From a virus: a DNA stretch of 46,375 nt. Under the pieces are notes generated by a model. It was not told the origin of the DNA and searched no databases. It saw only the letters and a program-made list of their open reading frames with translations. The DNA is taken from IMG/VR virus record IMGVR_UViG_3300031392_000003, positions 1 to 46,375 of that record; one strand, given 5' to 3'. Shown in pieces: positions 7,401 through 14,232 of the stretch (positions are counted from its first letter, which is position 1; every line of letters starts with the position of its first letter). The translations under genes were made by a program, and so were the position numbers.

Positions 7401-9910
7401 AAATTCTAACTTATGGTAGTGCTACAGCAGAGACTACAAGCCGTCTTGAGGCCGCTCAAGAAAGAACTACTGCCGCTATTGATAAAGCAGCAGATGAGGC
7501 AGCTAACAGAGATACAGGGGTTGCCGCAGCTCTAAGTGTTCAAAATAGACCGGGCTTCGCTGATTTCAGAAATCTTCTTAGCGATATTACCGTATTCCTT
7601 GGTGGGGAACAATCAGACTTCTCTAAACAAAGTGACATTCTTGCTAACATTGCAGAGACACTTGGGGAAGGACCTGTTACAGCGGAAGGTCTAACTAGAT
7701 TTGCTTCTGCCCTTCAGATAAACCAAACACCGGAGCAAATAGAATCTCTGTTTGGAGAAGATACTGCCGCCCTCCTAGGTGGTATTGCCAACAGAGACCC
7801 TTCTGAGTTCTCAACAGAGTTTACCAACTCTATCAATGAACTGATTGTTGCCCTTTCGGAAGAACGATTTGGTAATGCGACACTTAACCCGATGAAGAGT
7901 AATTTTACTAACCCTATTCTTGAGCGTATTAGGGATCGTAATGTTAGAGATGCTCGTTCAAACTTTGATGAAGCCGCTCGTAGGAACCCTGAGCTTGTTG
8001 CTAGACAAAGAGCAACTGAAAACTTTGAGAATGCTGTAAGAGCACTTGAGGACCAGAGCCTAAATACTCTTGGTAACAGATCTTTAATTTCTACTTCAGA
8101 GTCTAAGCTTATCTCTGATGCGTTCTCATCTGCTCTAGCGGGAAGAGGAAATCTAGAAGATACCCTTGCTAGAAGACAAGCTGGAGACGCTACCGATGGT
8201 GATGTTGCTAGAGCTAGATCCTTCTTGGCTGAGGCCGAAACAAGCCTAAAACAGACTATTACAAGTGCACTACGAGATGGATCTGCTCAAGCAAACTTTA
8301 CAAGACTAGCAGACGAAGTCGGTGATATTATTGATCCCGCTAAGATCGCTCAGATTGCTAGTGATGCCACTAGTTTTGGTATCCAAGAAGGCATAGAGAC
8401 AACTAAGATCAGCCTTGGTGGGTTCTCTGATATCTCATCAACTCTAACTGAGCTTGAGAACGTTAGAGAGCAAATGGAAGCAATTGGTGCTCTGCCGGTT
8501 GTGACTAATGAGAATGCTAGACTGTTTGCAAATCTTAAGCAAGATGAGGCTGAGCTTAGTAAAATACTTGGCCTGCTTTCTCAATCCGCTAATATCCAGT
8601 TGTTCTCAGAAGACCTTGCTAAGGGCGAAGCTACTCGTGATCAGATCATTGAAGTTATTAATTCTGCTCTTGCCCTAAAAGGTATCTCAATTGATGCTGA
8701 TAAACTTCTTAATGCTCCGGATAGCCTTATTTCTAATCTTGGTAAAATCGCTTCTGGGTTCTTGTCAGCTGCATTTGCTCGCGATACTCTTGCAGCAGGT
8801 GGCGAAGTTGATGATACAACTATTGACAAAGTAATCGAAAAGTTAAAGGCAAGAGGGAAGGCTCTTTCCGATGCTATCTCTAGTGGGGGTCTGAATACTA
8901 GCAATGGCGGTGGTGGTGGCGGTGGTACTACCAATACTCCTATTCAAAGACTGCTAAGTGATATTGGTCTAACAATAGAAGGATTAGTCGGCCTAACTGG
9001 TGGAGAAACTAACTCACTCTTCTCTTCGCTCAAGAAGATCGAAGCAGCAGAAAAGCGTATTAACAACTCTGCTCTTACCAATGTTGGCCTTCGTAAACAA
9101 CAGCTTGATATTATCAGGAATCAGGAAGCTGAAATAGAGAAAATCCTGTCTAATGGTAATGTTAACTCAGCAGAGGCCGCAGGGTTTAGCCCTGAAGTGC
9201 TTGGTGGTGGCGCTGGAGCAATAGAACTCCAAAGAGAGATCAACCGTATCATTCGTGAGCGTGGTCTCATAAGCGCTAATAATACGGAAGAGATTGCGAG
9301 AGCTAACAATGAGCTTTCTAGCGCTCAAGCTAGACTCGACTCTATGCTGTCTACTTCTCAGAGGCTATCTGATGGGCTTAGAGACGGTCTGAGAGAGGGT
9401 CTAGGAAAGGTCTTCAAAGAGGGTGATCTTGAAGGTGGTATTATGGCTTTTGCTGATAAATTCTCCTCAACTGTTGTTGACACCTTCATTGACGCATTTG
9501 TTACATCCTTAATTGAGACTGCAGGTATAAAAGAATTCTTTGATGGAATTACCTCTAGCCTGTTTGATATTCTCGGTGGACTCGGTGGAGGAGGTGGTCT
9601 ATCAGGTATACTTTCTAGTGCTTTTAGTTTATTTGGATTTGGAGCTGACCGTGGTGGTACTGTTCCTCTTATCCCGGGTGCTCAGGTAGGTAAGGACTCG
9701 GTCCCTGCCTTACTGAAACCGGGTGAGATTGTTACAACTACCCAAGATGCTAGAACTAATAATAGATCCACAGAGTCAAAGGATACTCAGGTGTTTAACA
9801 TCAACATCACTGGTGACATCTCTCGTCAAACTCGTAAAGAGGTTCTTACAATGATCCCAGACATTGCCGGTGGAGTAGGGTCCTACAACAGGGAAGTTGG
9901 CGTATACTAA
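4466..9910 (+). CDS. Tail tape measure protein
   Basis: A 1814-residue protein with AGAGGAGAAGG before its ATG. Residues about 70-210 match the tape-measure N-terminal domain (VDMENQVALVVGRGEEL, GGSVESQRAALVQLGQGLSA, LRGEELNSVLEQLP). Hydrophobic helices cluster at about 510-640 and 770-890, as in other tape measures that cross the inner membrane on DNA entry. A long helical, Ala/Glu-rich rod follows. A Gly-rich end carries GGTVPLIPGAQVGKDSVP and LKPGEIVTTTQ, typical of tape-measure C-termini. At about 1.5 angstrom per residue this length fits a tail near 270 nm. There is an 87-base internal tandem duplication near 6772-6945. No lytic transglycosylase or peptidase motif stands out. Confidence 0.95.
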   Translation: MVLPTGPGRGVRIRVTADTAKARQDIRRLNGDFKSVGNTAASATKNIARLATGIAAAFAGTALTRGINRATDNFVDMENQVALVVGRGEELAKQMDTIYRISLQTKAPVQSTAQAFNRMGQSLKGTGRSIQDINKSIITLNQAAAISGGSVESQRAALVQLGQGLSAGTLRGEELNSVLEQLPRVATAIADNMGVARGALRGLAADGKLTSDVVFSALLGQSEAVAKEFENIELTSGKAFVLLGDQVGRLTAELSKALGITSSFTNKISRLTNAIAGNRESIVASVVEWRNRLAEIPKIIGRVVKDFVSGLGVMKKSLSSFDISSLYEGLEGLEGIYKGMIDAARVSMRTISDIIENNFGSSIDFIKDQFNRLSDTSAFQFLERTFRNVRDFAVIYLGDAARVVRDFASDVIEFFFNIYEKVVGNSYWTDTMEGIANLADKYLPVVLNKVKSFANDVTSAFKAIYSAGRGRLNFDIDLTATAQSIQSIRQTIIDAVSGGFSRGVDAIRSLAPEIRKTFTTAILAAFTFAFSTGTITKAFGKIADKIGPVFLAVLVANLVEAVGSPKVFAAFGSMVGEVIGEAIKQIVTALPAIISGLVSALGAGLIGLFKEAGIAGSIAFIASFALLFPKTFKSILAAAALGQTFVDGLLGVSQRRTLKSRLVGLLSLGTPRGQRAGRGSSRRGRGGGTVLNPVFQPFFDAFSKDNIKAKVNAFGNAVRTNAIPAIAAMGGIVQNLAAPALARMQAIFSSLPTSLRRATRSMGSFGRVGAASIAALVAGAGMASAGSGDGANGVATIVAASIAALVVGSGIVEQAVGLAGRKLGLGLAIDTAKSFGSAILGLLSRALLAIPTLLKGVIATLAFKIIATITAAVVVGGIAYTLIFGEGDTFRGKFDSQINYARRKLGLLNEATVSNAVDVRSTSRTIAARGQFGRNAFENRRNKESIETLNFQALSDVSAGKIIDSVNSLEAIQIKYNQEILTYGSATAETTSRLEAAQERTTAAIDKAADEAANRDTGVAAALSVQNRPGFADFRNLLSDITVFLGGEQSDFSKQSDILANIAETLGEGPVTAEGLTRFASALQINQTPEQIESLFGEDTAALLGGIANRDPSEFSTEFTNSINELIVALSEERFGNATLNPMKSNFTNPILERIRDRNVRDARSNFDEAARRNPELVARQRATENFENAVRALEDQSLNTLGNRSLISTSESKLISDAFSSALAGRGNLEDTLARRQAGDATDGDVARARSFLAEAETSLKQTITSALRDGSAQANFTRLADEVGDIIDPAKIAQIASDATSFGIQEGIETTKISLGGFSDISSTLTELENVREQMEAIGALPVVTNENARLFANLKQDEAELSKILGLLSQSANIQLFSEDLAKGEATRDQIIEVINSALALKGISIDADKLLNAPDSLISNLGKIASGFLSAAFARDTLAAGGEVDDTTIDKVIEKLKARGKALSDAISSGGLNTSNGGGGGGGTTNTPIQRLLSDIGLTIEGLVGLTGGETNSLFSSLKKIEAAEKRINNSALTNVGLRKQQLDIIRNQEAEIEKILSNGNVNSAEAAGFSPEVLGGGAGAIELQREINRIIRERGLISANNTEEIARANNELSSAQARLDSMLSTSQRLSDGLRDGLREGLGKVFKEGDLEGGIMAFADKFSSTVVDTFIDAFVTSLIETAGIKEFFDGITSSLFDILGGLGGGGGLSGILSSAFSLFGFGADRGGTVPLIPGAQVGKDSVPALLKPGEIVTTTQDARTNNRSTESKDTQVFNINITGDISRQTRKEVLTMIPDIAGGVGSYNREVGVY
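6772..6945 (+). repeat. Degenerate 87-bp tandem duplication inside the tape measure gene
   Basis: The stretch beginning TGCTGCGTCTATTGCTGCTC at 6772 recurs at 6859, offset by 87 bases (29 codons). It encodes the similar segments AASIAALVAGAG and AASIAALVVGSG. The in-frame unit suggests a local slippage or duplication event that lengthened a hydrophobic helix region. Confidence 0.6.
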
Positions 9911-9925
9911 GATAATCCAAACTAA

Positions 9926-9952
9926 GGTCATCTCTCACTTCGAGGGGTGGCC
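9926..9952 (+). terminator. Terminator-like hairpin after the tape measure gene
   Basis: GGTCATCTCTC (9926-9936) pairs with GAGGGGTGGCC (9942-9952) around a five-base loop, an 11-bp stem with G-U pairs, followed by TATTTTAT. A near-identical hairpin ends the rIIB gene at 39594-39620. It closes the structural operon and lies over any start codon upstream of 9980. Confidence 0.75.
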
Positions 9953-9979
9953 TATTTTATCAGAAAGGTTTTGTATAAT

Positions 9980-10300
9980 ATGAAAAAATGGAAAGAAAAG
10001 TTTAACCTAAAGGGGGGAAAACTATACCATCAAAAGAGTGTTGGTAGGGCCAGAGCAGGGGCAAGAGCGGGCACTGATCATGGTGATGGTTATAGGACTG
10101 TAAGGATTGACGGGAAGGCTGTGTATGAACATCGTATTGTAAAAGAAATCACTACAGGTAAGAAGATAAGATCTGGTGATGTTGATCATAAGGATAGAAA
10201 CAGATCGAACAACAAACCCTCTAACCTTAGGCAGGCGACTAGATCAGACAATCTGAAAAATAGGTCTAGTTGGGCTGCTAAAAAGCCCGTTAAAAAGTGA
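9980..10300 (+). CDS. HNH homing-type endonuclease
   Basis: A 106-residue protein with the HNH_3 signature: EHRIVKEITTG, then DHKDRNRSNNKPSNLR, then a basic tail. The His of EHR, the DH pair and the downstream Asn supply the usual HNH metal site. I chose ATG 9980, with AGAAAGG upstream, over the in-frame ATG at 9947, which lies inside the terminator hairpin and lacks a ribosome site. It stands alone between the tape measure gene and the early region, as free-standing homing nucleases often do. Its last codons share the bases GCTAAAAAGCCC with a repeat near 11770. Confidence 0.85.
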   Translation: MKKWKEKFNLKGGKLYHQKSVGRARAGARAGTDHGDGYRTVRIDGKAVYEHRIVKEITTGKKIRSGDVDHKDRNRSNNKPSNLRQATRSDNLKNRSSWAAKKPVKK

Positions 10301-10336
10301 GAAAAACAAAGCATCTATAATGAACGAAAGTTCATC
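10291..10336 (+). promoter_or_regulatory. Repeat element A, copy 1 (TATAAT plus GAAA hairpin)
   Basis: An A-rich run and GTGAGAAAAACAAAGCATC lead into TATAAT (10316-10321), which merges with the small hairpin TGAACGAAAGTTCA (10321-10334), a GNRA-type tetraloop. The same unit recurs at 11426, 11786 and 14150, each before a small gene. TATAAT fits a host sigma-70 -10 box. No good -35 box lies at the right distance, so an activator or A-tract effect may be needed. Confidence 0.6.
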
Positions 10337-10371
10337 CTCCGAAAACCCAAACACAAGGAAAGTGATAAAAA

Positions 10372-10629
10372 ATGAGCCTATTTATACTTAGGGCTATTAA
10401 GCTAAAGGGCGAAACAGAGTTTCATGTTTTTAAAGACATTGAAGGAAACTACGGAGAAGATAAGGTAGCAGTGTTTAATATACCAGCTGGCTCTGGTATC
10501 TACGTATCATTTCTTCAATGGGCGGCACACAACAATCACACTGTAATAGGAGAAAACAAAGGAGGATCCCGATACCCCATACATGATCCAAACTCAACAA
10601 AGATCATAACCGACCCATCTGAACTATAA
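10372..10629 (+). CDS. Hypothetical early protein, 85 residues
   Basis: The first gene behind repeat element A copy 1, with a GGAAAG site. It is a mixed strand/helix protein (IYVSFLQWAAHNNHTVIGEN) with no motif I recognise. Its place suggests early expression, and a host-directed role is only a guess. Confidence 0.6.
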   Translation: MSLFILRAIKLKGETEFHVFKDIEGNYGEDKVAVFNIPAGSGIYVSFLQWAAHNNHTVIGENKGGSRYPIHDPNSTKIITDPSEL

Positions 10630-10651
10630 CCCCCAAAAAGGAACGATCAAT

Positions 10652-10897
10652 ATGTTGATACTCGATAAAGAAGTCATACCGGAACTTAAAGAACCTGTTG
10701 GCTTTTACTTCCATATGAAAGACAAACCAGAAGAAGAGTGTATTGCACTCTACACTGATGATCCCACCGAGGTTGTTGTGTTCTACTATGACGGGGTAGT
10801 TTCTGTTCAAAAATTAAGGCACTTCCCTAATGAAGAGATTAAGAGATTCATTTATCAGGGGGAAAAAATAGGTATCACTATAACCAAGGAAAAGTAA
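10652..10897 (+). CDS. Hypothetical early protein, 81 residues
   Basis: It follows the previous gene by 22 bases with an AAAGGA site. The protein is acidic and strand-rich (ALYTDDPTEVVVFYYDGVVSV). No known family is recognised. It is probably co-transcribed from repeat element A copy 1. Confidence 0.6.
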   Translation: MLILDKEVIPELKEPVGFYFHMKDKPEEECIALYTDDPTEVVVFYYDGVVSVQKLRHFPNEEIKRFIYQGEKIGITITKEK

Positions 10898-10947
10898 CTA
10901 TTCTGGACCGCCAATTACATCGAAGCCAACTCTGAGGAGTACTTTAA

Positions 10948-11301
10948 ATGACACGTCAAGAAGCCTTTGACAAAGCTGCTCGGCACTTGATTTCCACAGG
11001 CAAGAAAAGCGCCGATAGTATAAGCTGTACTTACAGCGGGTCAGGATGTGCAATACGTCCATTCATCCCAGATGGAGAAGATCCCAAAAAATGGGACGGC
11101 TATGGGTCCATCATGGACATAATTATATCCAACCCCAAACAAGTCCCCGACTTCATCAAAGCAGACATAGACTTTTTCCAAGACTTACAGAGCACCCATG
11201 ATAACTGCAACGATGGCAAAGACTTCCTTCCGAAGTTCATCAACAAAATGCGTTATCTTGCCACCGAATACAACCTGAACACGGAGGTACTTGACACATG
11301 A
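10948..11301 (+). CDS. Conserved phage hypothetical protein, 117 residues
   Basis: The start MTRQEAFDKAARHLISTGKKS, the CTYSGSGCAIRPFIPD segment and DFFQDLQSTHDNCND recall a small-protein family common in phages of Proteobacteria (MTRQEAF...H...G..S......Y....CAIG..I). Its function is unknown. Two Cys flank the central part. The stop overlaps the start of the truncated gene at 11298 (ATGA). Confidence 0.7.
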   Translation: MTRQEAFDKAARHLISTGKKSADSISCTYSGSGCAIRPFIPDGEDPKKWDGYGSIMDIIISNPKQVPDFIKADIDFFQDLQSTHDNCNDGKDFLPKFINKMRYLATEYNLNTEVLDT

Positions 11302-11360
11302 CCCGCGTTTCTGTCTACTTCAATCTCCACCGCAAGTGTTTCTCAATCCGCCCTGCTTAA
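11298..11360 (+). pseudogene. Truncated remnant of a 'VYFNLH' phage protein
   Basis: The frame encodes only 20 residues, MTRVSVYFNLHRKCFSIRPA, before TAA. The VSVYFNLH...CFSIR start resembles a small phage protein family that normally continues for about 60-100 residues. The downstream frame does not look conserved. It is therefore probably a decayed 5' end left by the rearrangements of this region, though a functional micropeptide is possible. Confidence 0.45.
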
Positions 11361-11425
11361 GCCCCATGTGCGATTCGGTGGTTAAAGAAGAACAAACTTG
11401 GTAACAAAGTAGGAAAACGTACGAA

Positions 11426-11470
11426 AAAAAGTGAGAAAAACGAAGCATCTATAATGAACGAAAGTTCATC
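11426..11470 (+). promoter_or_regulatory. Repeat element A, copy 2
   Basis: The same unit as at 10291: TATAAT at 11450-11455 and the GAAA-loop hairpin at 11455-11468, followed by GTTCATCAACCCAACGCTCA. It shares the upstream bases AAAACGTACG with copy 4 at 14150. It lies 52 bases before the ATG of the small membrane protein gene. Confidence 0.6.
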
Positions 11471-11506
11471 GTTCATCAACCCAACGCTCAATGAAAGGGC
11501 ACAACT

Positions 11507-11698
11507 ATGTTTGCTATTGCTATCTCTGGTTTCGTTGCGATCTTAGGTTCTTTTGGGATCAACTTTGCTGCAATGAAAATTGCTACTGTTGTTGGAGCAA
11601 CCGTTTATAACGCAGTATGGGCAGCCCCAATAGCTTATGCTTTTACTGCAATAATTGCACAGTTTCCAATTGTTGCATTTATTGTTGCTCTGGTTTAG
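11507..11698 (+). CDS. Small membrane protein, copy 1
   Basis: A 63-residue, almost wholly hydrophobic protein (SGFVAILGSFGINFAAMKIA; YAFTAIIAQFPIVAFIVALV) that should form two membrane helices, with a GAAAGGG site before the ATG. An identical gene follows at 11867. No charged catalytic residues are present. It could be a holin-like or membrane-perturbing peptide, but nothing in the sequence decides this. Confidence 0.7.
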   Translation: MFAIAISGFVAILGSFGINFAAMKIATVVGATVYNAVWAAPIAYAFTAIIAQFPIVAFIVALV

Positions 11699-11708
11699 AG
11701 CAATAAAC

Positions 11709-11767
11709 GGGCTTTGAAAGCTAACACCTGAACATGTGTATAAACTGTTCATCAACCCAACGCTCAA
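11709..11767 (+). repeat. Repeat element B, copy 1
   Basis: The unit GCTTTGAAAGCTAACACCTG then AACATGTGTATAAACTGTTC recurs at 12069, 12881 (partial) and 14488. It contains TATAAA and the inverted pair GAACA...TGTTC and, in three of four copies, runs into ATCAACCCAA, which element A copies 2-4 also share. It may be a second promoter/operator type, or the 3' end of each cassette. Confidence 0.6.
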
Positions 11768-11785
11768 GTTGCTAAAAAGCCCACT

Positions 11786-12127
11786 AAAAAGTGAGAAAAA
11801 CGAAGCATCTATAATGAACGAAAGTTCATCGTTCATCAACCCAACGCTCAATGAAAGGGCACAACTATGTTTGCTATTGCTATCTCTGGTTTCGTTGCGA
11901 TCTTAGGTTCTTTTGGGATCAACTTTGCTGCAATGAAAATTGCTACTGTTGTTGGAGCAACCGTTTATAACGCAGTATGGGCAGCCCCAATAGCTTATGC
12001 TTTTACTGCAATAATTGCACAGTTTCCAATTGTTGCATTTATTGTTGCTCTGGTTTAGAGCAATAAACGGGCTTTGAAAGCTAACACCTGAACATGTGTA
12101 TAAACTGTTCATCAACCCAACGCTCAA
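11786..12127 (+). repeat. 342-bp perfect direct repeat, copy 2
   Basis: The second copy of the unit at 11426-11767, containing element A copy 3 (TATAAT at 11810-11815), the second 63-residue membrane-protein gene and element B copy 2 (12069-12127). The absence of any visible difference between the copies implies a recent event or ongoing gene conversion. An assembly artefact is possible but the unit is short enough to be spanned by ordinary reads. Confidence 0.95.
11867..12058 (+). CDS. Small membrane protein, copy 2
   Basis: Identical in sequence to the 63-residue protein at 11507-11698, with the same leader and ribosome site. The duplication doubles the gene dosage of this two-helix membrane peptide just ahead of the pentapeptide-repeat genes. 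Confidence 0.7.
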   Translation: MFAIAISGFVAILGSFGINFAAMKIATVVGATVYNAVWAAPIAYAFTAIIAQFPIVAFIVALV

Positions 12128-12148
12128 TCTTGTGGCTAGGAGGCCAAC

Positions 12149-12802
12149 ATGAAATACGATATCCAAAACCGCCACACTGGAGAAATCCAGTTTACGGCTG
12201 ACTTTGCCTGCGCCAACGACTTTTCGGACTCAGTAAAAATTGGTCTGGCCGTAAGATGGGCTATAGAAAACGACGTCGATCTGAGCGGTGCTCTCCTAAA
12301 TGGTGCCAATCTGCGCTATGCCAATCTGAGTGGTGTCAATCTGCGCTATGCCGATCTGCATGGTGCTCTCCTAAGTGGTGCCAATCTGCGTGAGGCCAAT
12401 CTGCATGTTTCCAATCTGCGCTATGCCGATCTGCATGGTGCCAATCTGCGCCATGCCAATCTGCGCCATGCCAATCTGCGCTATGCCGATCTGAGCTATG
12501 TTGATCTGCGCTATGCCGATCTGCATGGTGCTCTCCTAAGTAATGCCAATCTGCGCTATGTCAATCTGCATAGTGCCAATCTGCATGTTGTCAATCTGCG
12601 TGAGACCGATCTGCATGGTGCCAATCTGAGCTATGCCAATCTGAGTGAGGCTGATCTGACTGGGGCCAATCTGCGTGGGGCCAATCTGCGTGGGGCCAAT
12701 CTGCGTGGGGCCAATCTGCATGGTGCTCTCCCAAGTGAGGCCAATCTAAGTAAAGCTCATGGTATTTTGCGTGTTGGGCCGAGCGCCGACGGCCACTCTT
12801 GA
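12149..12802 (+). CDS. Pentapeptide-repeat protein, C-terminally truncated copy
   Basis: A 217-residue protein. Residues 1-45 form a short N-terminal domain (MKYDIQNRHTGEIQFTA, KIGLAVRWAIEN). About 30 pentapeptides of the A(N/D)L type follow (GANLRYANL, LHGANLRHANL), predicting a right-handed quadrilateral beta-helix. The paralogue at 12940 continues after DGY with a C-terminal domain. Here about 112 bases are missing after GACGGC and the frame stops early at DGHS. Homology to the paralogue resumes in non-coding form up to about 12832. The leader TTGTGGCTAGGAGGCC supplies the ribosome site. Some pentapeptide proteins mimic DNA and bind gyrase, but that role is not shown here. Confidence 0.85.
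   Translation: MKYDIQNRHTGEIQFTADFACANDFSDSVKIGLAVRWAIENDVDLSGALLNGANLRYANLSGVNLRYADLHGALLSGANLREANLHVSNLRYADLHGANLRHANLRHANLRYADLSYVDLRYADLHGALLSNANLRYVNLHSANLHVVNLRETDLHGANLSYANLSEADLTGANLRGANLRGANLRGANLHGALPSEANLSKAHGILRVGPSADGHS
12280..12755 (+). repeat. Pentapeptide-coding 15-bp repeats, first gene
   Basis: Runs of GCCAATCTGCG(C/T)..., 15 bases per unit, are repeated with blocks of near-identical 45-60 bases also present in the second gene (for example CTGCATGGTGCTCTCCTAAG). The DNA-level identity invites unequal recombination within and between the two genes. Confidence 0.8.
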
Positions 12803-12880
12803 GCGGAGCGGATAACGTTTGTAAACTTTATCGAAGCACAGATGTTACCCAATAAGATCTGATTAGTCAGGTCTTATTAT

Positions 12881-12918
12881 GACACCTAAACATGTGTATA
12901 AACTGTTCATCAACCCAA
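12881..12918 (+). repeat. Repeat element B, copy 3 (5' end divergent)
   Basis: ACACCTAAACATGTGTATAA and CTGTTCATCAACCCAA match element B, but the GGCTTTGAAAGC part is missing. The TTGTGGCTAGGAGGCC leader of the pentapeptide gene follows at once. The TTGAAA seen in other copies is thus not a fixed part of the element. Confidence 0.6.
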
Positions 12919-12939
12919 TCTTGTGGCTAGGAGGCCAAA

Positions 12940-13770
12940 ATGAAATACGATATCCAAAACCGCCACACCGGAGAAATCCAGTTCACAGCTAACTTTGGCT
13001 GCACCGACGACGTTTCGGACCCAGCAAAAATTGGTCTGGCCGTAAGATGGGCTATAGAAAACGGCGTCGATCTGAGTGGTGCTCTCCTAAGTGGTGCCAA
13101 TCTGCGGTATGCCGATCTGAGTGAGGCCGATTTGACTGTGGCCGATCTGTGCTATGCCGATCTGCATGGTGCTCTCCTAAGTGGTGCCAATCTGCGCTAT
13201 GCCGATCTGAGCTATGCCAATCTGCGTGAGACCAATCTGCGCTATGCCAATCTGAGTGAGGCCAATCTGCGCTATGCCGATCTGCATGGTGCTCTCCTAA
13301 GTGGTGCCAATCTGCGCTATGTCAATCTGCATGGTGCCAATCTGAGCTATGCCAATCTGAATGAGGCCGATCTGACTGAGGCTAATCTGTGCTATGCCAA
13401 TCTGCACTATGCCGATCTGCGTTATGCCTATCTGAGCTATGTCGATCTGCGTTATGCCGATCTGTGTGAAGCTAATCTGAGTGGTGCCAATTTGCGTGAA
13501 GCTAATCTGAGTGGTGCCGACCTAAGTAAGGCTCATGGTATTTTGCGTGTTGGGCCGAGCGTCGACGGCTATGAATTTTTCAGCGTGGTCAGGGATGACC
13601 AAGTATGGATTAAAGCCGGTTGCCGATGGTTCACATCTGACGATGCCCGGACTCACTGGAACAAGACTCGCGGCGGTACATCACTGGGAGCGGAGCGGAT
13701 AAGCTTTGTAAACTTTATCGAAGCGCAAGCTGTTCATCTCCCCAATCTTGTGGCTGGGAGGCCAACATGA
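12940..13770 (+). CDS. Pentapeptide-repeat protein with C-terminal domain (full copy)
   Basis: A 276-residue protein. Residues 1-45 are the same N-terminal domain as in the gene at 12149. Residues about 46-198 are pentapeptides (GANLRYADL, SYANLRETNL). The C-terminal domain from about 200 reads ILRVGPSVDGYEFF, then KAGCRWFTSDDARTHW and FVNFIEAQ. This C-terminal domain resembles that of the beta-helix protein at 45440 (DGYMF, AGCRDFTPDEAKAHW). The stop overlaps the next start (ATGA). It is probably a cytoplasmic rod-like protein with a ligand or partner site at the C-terminal cap. Gyrase or host-protein binding is a possibility only. Confidence 0.85.
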   Translation: MKYDIQNRHTGEIQFTANFGCTDDVSDPAKIGLAVRWAIENGVDLSGALLSGANLRYADLSEADLTVADLCYADLHGALLSGANLRYADLSYANLRETNLRYANLSEANLRYADLHGALLSGANLRYVNLHGANLSYANLNEADLTEANLCYANLHYADLRYAYLSYVDLRYADLCEANLSGANLREANLSGADLSKAHGILRVGPSVDGYEFFSVVRDDQVWIKAGCRWFTSDDARTHWNKTRGGTSLGAERISFVNFIEAQAVHLPNLVAGRPT

Positions 13771-14111
13771 AAACTGAGACAATGACATCACTAACAAACA
13801 AATCCTGCACCCATAAAATTTGGATGGCGGGTGACGTGACGCTGGCAAAGATAATTGTCCGAGAATACTGCGACAAGATCGGTGACTGTTATGCGGTCAC
13901 CTCTTTGGACTATATATACACCGATGGCGACGAAGCTGGGTTTTGTGTGAGTCGCATCCAGTACCCACGTTTTCCGATCAGTGAGGCTGACATACTTAAG
14001 CGAACCAACGAACTTGCAAAACTTCTTTGTGAGGGGCTATGCCAAAAAAGCTATACGGTTGAAGGCCCTAGCAACACTGTTTGGTTTTCGGGTGATGATG
14101 ATAAACATTGA
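13767..14111 (+). CDS. Hypothetical early protein, 114 residues
   Basis: Its ATG overlaps the stop of the pentapeptide gene, and its ribosome site (TGGGAGGCC) lies in the same TTGTGGCTGGGAGGCC leader used by both pentapeptide genes. It is a mixed protein with several Cys (NKSCTHKIWM, REYCDKIGDCYAV, LLCEGLCQ) and no motif I recognise. The shared leader indicates that the leader travels as a cassette part. Confidence 0.6.
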   Translation: MKTETMTSLTNKSCTHKIWMAGDVTLAKIIVREYCDKIGDCYAVTSLDYIYTDGDEAGFCVSRIQYPRFPISEADILKRTNELAKLLCEGLCQKSYTVEGPSNTVWFSGDDDKH

Positions 14112-14149
14112 CCGCAAGGTTGCCATGTAACAAGGTGGAAAAACGTACG

Positions 14150-14197
14150 AGAAAAAGTGAGAAAAAAGAAGCATCTATAATGAACGAAAGTTCATCG
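14150..14197 (+). promoter_or_regulatory. Repeat element A, copy 4
   Basis: AAAAAGTGAGAAAAAAGAAG then CATC, TATAAT at 14176-14181, the GAAA-loop hairpin at 14181-14194 and the GTTCATCAACCCAACGCTCA tail. Upstream AACGTACGA matches copy 2. It stands 36 bases before the gene at 14233. Confidence 0.6.
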
Positions 14198-14232
14198 TTC
14201 ATCAACCCAACGCTCAATGAAAGGGCACGACC

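Larger units (their letters stand above)
11426..11767 (+). repeat. 342-bp perfect direct repeat, copy 1
   Basis: Bases 11426-11767 and 11786-12127 appear identical over 342 bases at an offset of 360. The unit contains repeat element A, a 63-residue membrane-protein gene and repeat element B. The 18-base spacer (11768-11785) resembles the end of the HNH gene at 10277, suggesting that recombination between element A copies made the duplication. Confidence 0.95.

Noticed and set aside
9974-9979. TATAAT directly before the HNH gene as a host promoter
   Set aside because: It abuts the ATG, so the transcript would start inside the gene, and no -35 box is visible. Probably chance in AT-rich sequence.
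12280-13530. Short regular repeats that could suggest a CRISPR array
   Set aside because: The period is 15 bases, there are no unique spacers, and the repeats are in frame as pentapeptide units of two proteins.
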